A program made the position numbers and the translations under genes. Source: CAIOYC01 sp965277345 (lineage in GTDB: Bacteria; Pseudomonadota; Alphaproteobacteria; Caulobacterales; Caulobacteraceae). Taken from it: 64,000 nucleotides of DNA. The notes under the pieces were generated by a model. That model was given only the letters and a program-made list of their open reading frames with translations, was not told the DNA's origin and did no database searches. The DNA lies in the NCBI GenBank assembly GCA_965277345.1, contig CBDICI010000004.1:1550001-1614000 (forward strand). The letters run 5' to 3'. Positions 57,826 to 64,000 of the stretch are shown one piece after another (positions within the stretch are counted from its first letter, which is position 1; every line of letters starts with the position of its first letter).

Positions 57826-58671
57826 TCAGCCGACGAAGGCGCGCTCGATGACGAAGTCGCCGGGCTCGGCATTGGAGCCCTCGACCAGGCCCTGCCGTTC
57901 CAGCAGCGCGGCGGTCTCCTTGATCATCGCCATCGAGCCGCAGAGCATGATGCGGTCGAGGGTGGGGTCGAAACGCTCGCCGGGCAGGCCGAGGTCGCGG
58001 AACAGCCGGCCGCTCTCGATCAGATCGGTGATGCGCCCATGCGCCACGCCCTGGGGGGCGATGTCGCGGGTCACCGTCGGGTAGTAGGTCAGTTGCGCCC
58101 GGGCCTCCTCGCCGACCAGTTCGTCGGCGTGGATGGCGCCGGAAAACAGCTCGCGATAGGCCAGATCCTTCACCTCCCGCACCGTGTGGCATACGATCAC
58201 CCGCTCGAACCGGGCATAGGCGTCCGGGTCGCGCGCCACCGACAGCCAAGGGGCGAGGCCGGTGCCGGTGCCGATCAGAAACAATCGCTTGCCCCCCTTC
58301 ACCGCGTCCAGCACTAGCGTGCCGGTGGGCTTCTTGCCGAGCAGGATAGCGTCGCCGGGCGCGATCTTCTGCAGCCGCGAGGTCAGGGGGCCGTCCTCGA
58401 CCTTGATCGAGTAGAACTCGAGTTCCTCCGCGAAGTGCGGGCTGGCCACCGAATAGGCGCGCAGGATCGGCTTCCCCCGTTCACCGTGGTCATTGGCCTC
58501 GCCCGGCAGGCCGATCATGACGAACTCGCCCGAGCGAAAGCGGAAGCTGGGCGGGCGGGTGATGGCGAAGGAGAACAGCGTGTCGGTCCAGTGCCGCACC
58601 CACAGCACCGTCTCCACATGGTGGACGGATGAGGCGATCGGCGCGCGTTCGGCGACAGGACTATCGGTCAT
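57826..58671 (-). CDS. fpr: Ferredoxin--NADP+ reductase
   Basis: A 281-residue FNR-like flavoenzyme: FAD motif RAYSVASPH, NADP motif IGTGTGLAPWLSV, and MLCGSMAMIKE. It moves electrons between NADPH and ferredoxin. It lies 22 bp after the cysH stop on the same strand, at the end of the sulfate assimilation block. It is therefore the likely supply of reduced ferredoxin for CysI and for APS reductase, as no CysJ flavoprotein is present here. Confidence 0.9.
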   Translation of the reverse strand: MTDSPVAERAPIASSVHHVETVLWVRHWTDTLFSFAITRPPSFRFRSGEFVMIGLPGEANDHGERGKPILRAYSVASPHFAEELEFYSIKVEDGPLTSRLQKIAPGDAILLGKKPTGTLVLDAVKGGKRLFLIGTGTGLAPWLSVARDPDAYARFERVIVCHTVREVKDLAYRELFSGAIHADELVGEEARAQLTYYPTVTRDIAPQGVAHGRITDLIESGRLFRDLGLPGERFDPTLDRIMLCGSMAMIKETAALLERQGLVEGSNAEPGDFVIERAFVG

Positions 58672-58693
58672 TCGCAGTTCAACTCAGCTCGGG

Positions 58694-59458
58694 TCAAAGG
58701 CCGTCGCCGAGGTTGTCGAACGGCGTGTCCGACGCGTTCAACTCCGCGGCCGAAGGCGTATGTATGCCGCATTCGGTCTTTTCGGAACCCGCCCAGCGAC
58801 CGGCCCGCTCATCGCTGCCCTGGTCCACCGGTCTGGTGCAGGGCCAGCAGCCGATGGAGGGGTAGCCGTGCCGCACCAGCGGGTGGGGCGGCAGGTCGTG
58901 TTCGGCGACATAGGCGTCGAGGTCGGCCCGGGTCCAGTTGGCCAGTGGGTTGACCTTCACCTTGTCGCCGGCGGCCTCCCAGACGGGCAGGGCGGCGCGG
59001 GTGGCGGACTGGAAGCGCTTGCGGCCGGTGATCCAGGCGTCGAAGCCGCCGAGCGCCCGCTCCAGCGGCACGACCTTGCGCAGGGTGCAGCACGCATCGG
59101 TGCTGGTCTTCCACAGCGTGCCGGTGGGATCGGTCAGGGCCAGGTCCTTGAACGCCGGGCGCAGGTCGCGCACGTCGGTCAGCTCCAGCCGCGAGGCCAG
59201 GTCCTGACGATAATCCAGGGTCTGGGCGAACAGCATCCCGGTATCGAGAAACAGCACGGGGATGTCCCGGTCGATCTCCGCCGCCATGTGCAGCAGCACC
59301 GCCGACTCCGCGCCGAAGGAGGAGACCAGGGCGATCCGGTCGCCGAACGCGCCGAGCGCGGCGCGCAGGATACGTTGGGGCGCAGCATGGCGGAGCGTGG
59401 CCTCCAAACCCTCTCCTCGCAAGGGGGGCGAGGGTTCCATATTCGTGTCGAACGGCAT
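58694..59458 (-). CDS. cysH: Assimilatory APS reductase (CysH family with Fe-S cysteines)
   Basis: 254 residues from the ATG at 59458; a GTG at 59461 forms GTGA with the upstream stop and is an alternative. SSFGAES (PP-loop) binds the nucleotide. The cysteine pairs Cys123/124 (DACCTLRK) and Cys204/207 (IGCWPCTRP) are the [4Fe-4S] ligands, and Cys230 (ECGIH) is catalytic. The Fe-S type marks an adenylylsulfate reductase rather than a PAPS reductase. Residues 9-17 are encoded by a REP-like palindrome (59409-59434). The product is sulfite. Confidence 0.9.
   Translation of the reverse strand: MPFDTNMEPSPPLRGEGLEATLRHAAPQRILRAALGAFGDRIALVSSFGAESAVLLHMAAEIDRDIPVLFLDTGMLFAQTLDYRQDLASRLELTDVRDLRPAFKDLALTDPTGTLWKTSTDACCTLRKVVPLERALGGFDAWITGRKRFQSATRAALPVWEAAGDKVKVNPLANWTRADLDAYVAEHDLPPHPLVRHGYPSIGCWPCTRPVDQGSDERAGRWAGSEKTECGIHTPSAAELNASDTPFDNLGDGL
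59409..59434. repeat. REP-like palindrome inside the cysH 5' coding region
   Basis: CCCTCTCC and GGCGAGGG arms flank a TCGCAAGG core. The element is read through in frame as part of the cysH N-terminus (EPSPPLRGEG). Confidence 0.6.
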
Positions 59459-59964
59459 CACTCCACCTCACGCTCCACGAAGGCCGGAGCGCGGTGGTCC
59501 GCGGCGGTCTGGTACACGTGCCGATAGCGGCCGCTGGCGGCGCCCCAGTCCGCGGCGCTCGACCCGTCGGCCGGGGCGAAAGCGTCGAAGCCGCAGCGGA
59601 CCATCTCCCGCGCCTGCTCGCGCAGCACGTCGCCCATGGCGCGAACCTCGCCCCTGAACCCGAAGCGGGTGCGCAGCAGGGCGGCGGAGGAATAGGGCCG
59701 CCCGTCTCGGAACCTGGGGAAGTGGAGCACCACCGCCGCCAACCGCGGCAGGTCGTAGGCCAGCGCCTCCACCGGTTCGTCGGGTTGCAGGAGCACACCC
59801 ATCGGGCGGCCCTCGTCCAGCAGGCGCGACCCGTCGGCCTCGAACCGCGCCAGGGGCAGGATCACGCCGCCGCCGTCGGGGATCAGTTCTTCGCCCTCCA
59901 CCCCATGAAAACGGTCGGCGACCTCGACGAAGCCGCCGGCGTCAAGCCTGATGAGCGTCGGCAT
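59458..59964 (-). CDS. DUF934 family protein
   Basis: 168 residues from the ATG at 59964 with AAGGAGG upstream. LAYDLPRLAAVVLHFPRFRDGRPYSSA and ALLRTRFGFRGEVRAMGDVLREQ are DUF934 signatures. The family is found in sulfite-reduction operons and lacks a proven function. It overlaps cysI by 23 bp and cysH by 1 to 4 bp, so translation is tightly coupled. It could be an accessory or electron-transfer factor for sulfite reductase. Confidence 0.9.
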   Translation of the reverse strand: MPTLIRLDAGGFVEVADRFHGVEGEELIPDGGGVILPLARFEADGSRLLDEGRPMGVLLQPDEPVEALAYDLPRLAAVVLHFPRFRDGRPYSSAALLRTRFGFRGEVRAMGDVLREQAREMVRCGFDAFAPADGSSAADWGAASGRYRHVYQTAADHRAPAFVEREVE

Positions 59965-61612
59965 AGGCCGCCTCCTTGAAGGGCGCGGGGCCGAGCCGCC
60001 GATATGTATCCAGGAACCGCTCCTCCCCCGTGCGCAACGCCAGATAGGCGTCCACCAGCGCCTCCACCGCCGGCGCCACCTGATCGGCGGGCAGGGCCGG
60101 GCCGAGGATGGCGGCCAGGGAGGCGTCCTCCGCTCCCGACCCGCCGAGCGAGAGCTGGTAGAATTCCTCACCCTTCTTGTCGACGCCGAGAATGCCGATG
60201 TGGCCCACGTGGTGGTGGCCGCAGGCGTTGATGCAGCCCGAGATCTTGATCTTCAGCTCGCCAATAAGCTCGGCCCGGTCCGGCGCCGCGAACCGGCGCG
60301 CGATGTCCTGCGCGACGGGAATGGCGCGGGCGTTCGCCAGCGCGCAGTAGTCCAGCCCCGGACAGGCGATGATGTCGGTGATCAGGTCGAGGTTCGGCGT
60401 GGCCAGGCCGTGGCGTTGCAACTCGGCGAACACCACCGGCAGGTCGTCCAGCTTCACGTGCGGCAGCACCAGGTTCTGGGCGTGGGTCACCCGGATATCG
60501 TCGTGGCCATAGCGCAGGGCGAGGTCGGCGATCACCTCCATCTGGGTGGCGGTGGCGTCGCCCGGCGTCTCGCCCGGCGCTTTCAGGGCGATGTTGACCA
60601 CCGCATAGCCGGGCTTCCTGTGTTCCACCACATTGTTGCGGGCGAAGCGCGCCAGGGCCGGGTCGGCGGCCCGCGCCGCCTCGAAGGCTTGCGAGCGGGC
60701 CGGCAGGGTATCGAACGGCACGAGGCCGAAGGCGGTGCGGATGCGCGCCAGCTCCAGATCCGGCAGGTCGATGGACGCCCGGTCAAGCGCCGCCCACTCC
60801 GCCTCCACCAGGCGGCCGAACTCGTCCGCCCCGGTCGTCGCCACCAGGATTTTGATCCGCGCCTTGTAGATATTGTCCCGTCGCCCCAGGCGATTGTACA
60901 CGCGCAGAATGGCGGTGAGGTAGGACAGCAGGCTCGCCGCCGGCAGGTGTTCGCGGATCGTGGCGCCGAGATAGGGCGTGCGCCCCATGCCGCCGCCGAC
61001 CATCACCTCGAAGCCCAGCTCGCCCTCGCGGTTGCGGCGGAGCTTAAGCCCGATATCGTGCGCCCGCGCCGCCGTGCGGTCCTTGGCCGAGCCGGTCACC
61101 GCGATCTTGAACTTGCGCGGCAGATAGGTGAACTCGGGGTGGAAGGTGGACCATTGGCGGATCGCTTCGGACCACACGCGGGGATCGTCCACCTCTTCCG
61201 CCGTGGCCCCGGCATAGGGGTCGGCGGTGGTGTTGCGGATGCAGTTGCCGCTGGTCTGTATGGCGTGCAGATCGACGGCCGCCAGCCGGTCCAGAATGTC
61301 CGGCGTGTCCTTGAGCTTGATCCAGTGGAACTGGATGTTGGTGCGCGTGGTGAAGTGGCCATAGCCCCGGTCGTAGTCGCGGGCGATGGCGGCCAGCGCC
61401 CGAAGCTGGCGGCTGTCCAGCGAGCCATAGGGAATAGCCACGCGCAGCATGTAGGCGTGAAGCTGCAGATAGAGGCCGTTCATCAACCTTAGCGGCTTGA
61501 ACTGATCTTCGCTGAGATCACCCGAAAGCCGGCGCGCCACCTGGCCGCGGAACTCCGCCGCGCGGTCGGCCAGCATGTCCCGGTCGATCTGGTCATAAGC
61601 GTAGAGTGTCAT
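59942..61612 (-). CDS. cysI: Sulfite (nitrite-type) reductase hemoprotein
   Basis: 556 residues. It has the repeated ferredoxin-like and siroheme/[4Fe-4S] domains: GHFTTRTNIQFHWIK, TSGNCIRNTT, and the cluster cysteines in CPGLDYCALA and ISGCINACGHH. It reduces sulfite to sulfide with six electrons. No CysJ is in the block, so ferredoxin (via Fpr) is the expected donor. The start ATG at 61612 overlaps the stop of a six-codon ORF created by a 17-bp duplication. Confidence 0.92.
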   Translation of the reverse strand: MTLYAYDQIDRDMLADRAAEFRGQVARRLSGDLSEDQFKPLRLMNGLYLQLHAYMLRVAIPYGSLDSRQLRALAAIARDYDRGYGHFTTRTNIQFHWIKLKDTPDILDRLAAVDLHAIQTSGNCIRNTTADPYAGATAEEVDDPRVWSEAIRQWSTFHPEFTYLPRKFKIAVTGSAKDRTAARAHDIGLKLRRNREGELGFEVMVGGGMGRTPYLGATIREHLPAASLLSYLTAILRVYNRLGRRDNIYKARIKILVATTGADEFGRLVEAEWAALDRASIDLPDLELARIRTAFGLVPFDTLPARSQAFEAARAADPALARFARNNVVEHRKPGYAVVNIALKAPGETPGDATATQMEVIADLALRYGHDDIRVTHAQNLVLPHVKLDDLPVVFAELQRHGLATPNLDLITDIIACPGLDYCALANARAIPVAQDIARRFAAPDRAELIGELKIKISGCINACGHHHVGHIGILGVDKKGEEFYQLSLGGSGAEDASLAAILGPALPADQVAPAVEALVDAYLALRTGEERFLDTYRRLGPAPFKEAAYADAHQA

Positions 61613-61640
61613 GGGGCGTAAAGTGTCATGGGGCGCAAAG
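61607..61640. repeat. 17-bp tandem duplication over the cysI start
   Basis: Two adjacent 17-bp copies (61607-61623 and 61624-61640) differ by one base. The downstream copy carries the cysI ATG; the upstream copy carries a second ATG in the same local context. Confidence 0.85.
61609..61629 (-). CDS. Six-codon upstream ORF coupled to cysI
   Basis: ATG at 61629 followed by ACA CTT TAC GCC CCA and TGA encodes MTLYAP. Its stop overlaps the cysI start as ATGA (61612-61609). The cysI protein begins MTLYAY, so the uORF is a copy of the gene's own start. No strong ribosome site is seen before the uORF. It may tune reinitiation or be a neutral duplication. Confidence 0.45.
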   Translation of the reverse strand: MTLYAP

Positions 61641-61642
61641 GG

Positions 61643-62005
61643 TCACGGCTTCTTCCGGATCAGGCTGAGGCGGCCGGTGGAGCGCGCCGCGCCGTGGGCG
61701 CCGCGGATGGCGTCGATGGCTTCGCCGCCCAGCGCCTGCTTGCCGAGTTCGAGGTGATCGGTGGGTCCAAGCGCGCGGATGCGTTCGCGGAAGCTCACCG
61801 GCGCCGAGCCGTCGGCGACCAGGTCGATCAGATAGGGATCGACCAGGACGGCGGGCTGTGCCTTGGCGGCGGTCAGCGCCGCCTCCGCCGGCGCGGCGGC
61901 GTCGAACCGGCGGGCGTCGGCGAACTGCGCGACCCAGCGGGCGCCGGACCAGAACACCACCTCGCCATCGAGCAAACCGTTGGCGGTGAGGACCTGCAAG
62001 GTCAC
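61643..62005 (-). CDS. DUF2849 family protein
   Basis: 120 residues from a GTG at 62005. MTLQVLTANGLLDGEVVFW and WVAQFADARRFD are DUF2849 signatures; the family is small and unstudied and sits between cobA and cysI in many alphaproteobacteria. Its ribosome site (GGGGAGGA) is provided by the REP-like element in the 3' end of cobA. The GTG overlaps the cobA stop as GTGA. A role in sulfite or siroheme metabolism is inferred from position only. Confidence 0.88.
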   Translation of the reverse strand: MTLQVLTANGLLDGEVVFWSGARWVAQFADARRFDAAAPAEAALTAAKAQPAVLVDPYLIDLVADGSAPVSFRERIRALGPTDHLELGKQALGGEAIDAIRGAHGAARSTGRLSLIRKKP

Positions 62006-62928
62006 GATATTCCTCCCCTGCGCAGCGGAGGAGGGGGACCGCCGAAGGCGGTGGAGGGGGCAGCGCCGCCCTTGATTGCCGTCGTCGCGCAGCCCCCCTC
62101 CCCAGGCTTCGCCTGGTCCCCTCCCTCCGCCTCGCGGGGGGAGAAGTGGGCCAGCCCCGCCACCTCGCCGATGATCAGGATGGCCGGGCCGTCGAAGGTC
62201 GCCGCCAAGTCGGGCAGGCCCGCCAGCGTCGTGACGGCGCGCCGTTCGCCGGGCTGGCTGGCGTTCTCCACCAGCACCACCGGCGTCGTCGCATCGCGCC
62301 CCGCCGCGATCAGCCGCGCCGCGATCATCGGCGCGGTGGAGAGGCCCATATAGACCACCACCGTGTGATTAGCGGTGGCGAGAGCGCTCCAGTCGAGATC
62401 GGGGTCGCCGCCGTTGGTGGCGTGGCCGGTGACGAAGGTGACCGCCTGCGCCAGGCCGCGGTGGGTGAGGGGCGCGCCCGCCCCGGCCGACGCCGCCAGG
62501 GCCGCCGAGACGCCCGGAACGACCTCGCAAGCCACCCCGGCCGCGCGGCACGCCAGCATCTCCTCGCCGCCCCGGCCGAATACGAAGGGGTCGCCCCCCT
62601 TCAGCCGCACCACATTTAGCCCGTCCCTGGCCAGTCCGACCAGCAGCGCATTGATATCGTCCTGCGGCAGGGCGTGGCGGGCCTTCTGCTTACCCACATA
62701 GAGCCGCCTTGCGCCCCGCGGTACGAGGTCGAGGATTTCCGGCGCCACCAGCCGGTCGTGCACCACCACATCGGCCTTGGTGAGCACGCGCATGGCCTTC
62801 AGCGTCATCAACTCCGGATCGCCCGGCCCCGCGCCCACCAGCCACACCTTGCCGGTGACCCGCGCGTCGGCGTCGCCGCCGTGGAGGGCGACAAGTCCGG
62901 TTTCGGCAGGGCGCGGGCGGCGCGACAT
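62002..62928 (-). CDS. cobA: Uroporphyrinogen-III C-methyltransferase (siroheme/cobalamin branch)
   Basis: 308 residues from the ATG at 62928. The SUMT motifs are clear: VGAGPGDPELMTLKA, VVVHDRLV, RLKGGDPFVFGRGGEE and PGVSAALAASAGAGAPLTHRG. It methylates uroporphyrinogen III to precorrin-2, needed for the siroheme of CysI. Residues of about 260-308 (SPREAEGG...PPPPLRRGGIS) are not SUMT-like and are encoded by a REP-like repeat cluster at 62011-62146, so the repeat has extended the protein. Confidence 0.9.
   Translation of the reverse strand: MSRRPRPAETGLVALHGGDADARVTGKVWLVGAGPGDPELMTLKAMRVLTKADVVVHDRLVAPEILDLVPRGARRLYVGKQKARHALPQDDINALLVGLARDGLNVVRLKGGDPFVFGRGGEEMLACRAAGVACEVVPGVSAALAASAGAGAPLTHRGLAQAVTFVTGHATNGGDPDLDWSALATANHTVVVYMGLSTAPMIAARLIAAGRDATTPVVLVENASQPGERRAVTTLAGLPDLAATFDGPAILIIGEVAGLAHFSPREAEGGDQAKPGEGGCATTAIKGGAAPSTAFGGPPPPLRRGGIS
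62011..62146. repeat. REP-like palindrome cluster inside the cobA 3' end
   Basis: Several short palindromes rich in TCC and GGA lie in tandem (CCTCCCCTGCGCAGCGG near 62012, CCGCCGAAGGCGG near 62039, CCAGGCTTCGCCTGG near 62102). They share the GCGCAGC and family-B cores seen elsewhere in the window. The cluster is translated as the extra cobA C-terminus and also gives the DUF2849 ribosome site. Confidence 0.75.
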
Positions 62929-63109
62929 GGCTTTAGGCTTCCTGAACGCCAATGGGTGCGGGGGCGGGCGTCGCCGCCCACCCCCGCATCGCCTTCGCCG
63001 AAAGGGCCATAACGGTGAAGGTATGCTTGAAAAATCGGCGTCGAGGCTCCAATTCGCAAACCACGTGTTCTGCCCGCGTCCTTAGAAAATCTGGGGGATC
63101 AGGAAAACC

Positions 63110-64000
63110 ATGGAGCGTCGCCGCCTGCCGCCGCTGAATGCGCTTCGAGCGTTTGAAGCCGCGGCGCGCCACATGAACTTCAGCCGCGCCGCCGACGAGC
63201 TGTCTGTCACGCCGGGCGCCGTCAGCCAGCAGATCCAGAACCTGGAAGACTATATTGGCGCGGCGCTGTTTCGCCGCACGCCGCGCGGGCTTCTGCTCAC
63301 CGACGCGGCGCAGACGGCGCTGCCGGCGCTGCGCGACGCCTTCGACAAGCTGGTGGAGGCCTCCTCGCTGCTGACCGCCGCGGTCGATGGTCGCCGGGTC
63401 ACGGTCTCGGCCGCCCCATCCTTCGCCGCCAAGTGGCTGGTGCCGCGCCTCGGACGGTTCGAGGCGGCCAAGCCCGAGGTCGATGTATGGCTTACCGCCG
63501 GCATGGAACTGGTGGATTTCGCCGCCGGCGAGGTGGACATCGCCATCCGCTACGGCGCCGGACACTATGCAGGGCTGGAGGTCAGCCGGCTGATGAGCGA
63601 GACCGTGCTGCCGGTCTGTGCGCCGGGCCTCCTGGCCGAACGGCCGCTCAGCACGCCCGACGATCTCGCCCACCACACCCTACTGCACGACGGTTCGCCC
63701 GATGCCGATGAGAGCTGCCCCGACTGGGCCATGTGGCTGGCGGCGCGGGGGGTGAAGGGGGTGGACGGGTCGCGCGGCCCCCGCTTCAACCAGTCCAGCC
63801 TGGTGATCGAGGCGGCCATGAACGGTCGTGGCGTGGCGCTGGCCAAGCGAGCCCTGGCCCAGGCCGACCTCGACGCCGGGCGGCTGGTGACGCCGTTCGA
63901 CATCTCCACCGCCGTGGATTTCGCCTATTATGTGGTCCATCCTAAGGCCAAGGGGCGGCTCGGACAGGTCAAGGCCTTCGTCGGCTGGTTGAAACAGGAG
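63110..64000 (+). CDS. LysR-family regulator, GcvA-like (partial, runs off window)
   Basis: At least 297 residues from the ATG at 63110. The N-terminal HTH (LPPLNALRAFEAAARHMNF, AADELSVTPGAVSQQIQNLE) and the effector-binding fold (VTVSAAPSFAAKWLVPRL, VDIAIRYGAG) are of the GcvA/AmpR-like LysR group. It is transcribed divergently from the cobA-cys block with 181 bp between; LysR proteins often control divergent neighbours, but no matching dyad is obvious here, so control of the cys block is only a guess. The end is outside the window. Confidence 0.9.
   Translation, partial: MERRRLPPLNALRAFEAAARHMNFSRAADELSVTPGAVSQQIQNLEDYIGAALFRRTPRGLLLTDAAQTALPALRDAFDKLVEASSLLTAAVDGRRVTVSAAPSFAAKWLVPRLGRFEAAKPEVDVWLTAGMELVDFAAGEVDIAIRYGAGHYAGLEVSRLMSETVLPVCAPGLLAERPLSTPDDLAHHTLLHDGSPDADESCPDWAMWLAARGVKGVDGSRGPRFNQSSLVIEAAMNGRGVALAKRALAQADLDAGRLVTPFDISTAVDFAYYVVHPKAKGRLGQVKAFVGWLKQE

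Noticed and set aside
59951..61492. 513-residue plus-strand open frame
   Set aside because: Antisense shadow of cysI.
1..64000. CRISPR arrays, prophage, transposases or integrases
   Set aside because: No regularly spaced direct repeats, recombinase motifs or terminal inverted repeats were seen; the repeats found are short REP-like palindromes.

Overview
This 64 kb window is a GC-rich chromosomal segment from an alphaproteobacterium, most likely a member of the Caulobacteraceae (Phenylobacterium/Caulobacter type). The case rests on gene content and order: hisS-hisZ, sfsA-map-radC, rsmD-rluB-like next to tadA, cysE followed by a DUF3126 gene, and a cobA-DUF2849-cysI-DUF934-cysH-fpr block. GTG and TTG starts are frequent, there are many 4-bp ATGA/GTGA overlaps, and GC-rich REP-like palindromes sit between genes. 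I saw no phage, transposase, integrase or CRISPR array. The assignment is an inference from synteny.

Layout. 1-32 kb is mainly housekeeping: histidine genes, an exported repeat protein, a low-complexity lipoprotein, a thiolase, radC/map/sfsA, mutL, rRNA and tRNA modification genes, a VapC toxin with an unusual antitoxin, fatty-acid enzymes, a gamma carbonic anhydrase, phoH (preceded by a possible small RNA), cysE, Nudix, queF, and a CBS/CGL transsulfuration pair ending near a tRNA-Lys(TTT). 32-45 kb is accessory. One operon (FAD oxidoreductase, acetoacetate-decarboxylase-like protein, SLOG-plus-transmembrane protein) diverges from a TIR-TolB-TPR gene. Next comes an MFS transporter / hydrolase / three PhyH dioxygenase operon. 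46-53.5 kb is a sugar or sugar-acid catabolic island (mutarotase, SDR, SMP-30 lactonase, IlvD/EDD dehydratase, HpaI aldolase, two hydroxyacid dehydrogenases), whose outer transcription units carry the same 16-bp palindromic operator. 53.5-57.8 kb holds small secreted or envelope genes and a 500-bp gap with a phased repeat array. 57.8-64 kb is the assimilatory sulfate reduction block with a divergent LysR regulator that runs off the window.

How the genes work together. Three separate loci feed sulfur amino acids: APS reductase, sulfite reductase, siroheme synthase and ferredoxin reductase make sulfide, CysE makes O-acetylserine, and CBS plus CGL connect homocysteine and cysteine. The catabolic island reads as mutarotase, dehydrogenase, lactonase, dehydratase and aldolase acting in order, with the hydroxyacid dehydrogenases recovering the second cleavage product. 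Its substrate cannot be told from sequence.

The best candidates for an undescribed system are: (1) the divergent TIR / SLOG-transmembrane locus at 32.6-39.7 kb, which resembles the signal-maker/signal-sensor logic of Thoeris but carries two metabolic enzymes; (2) the VapC module with a DUF7662-like antitoxin and helically phased TGCAT sites at its promoter; (3) the three-PhyH operon; (4) two non-coding transcript candidates marked by intrinsic terminators; and (5) a duplicated start region that creates a six-codon ORF coupled to cysI.
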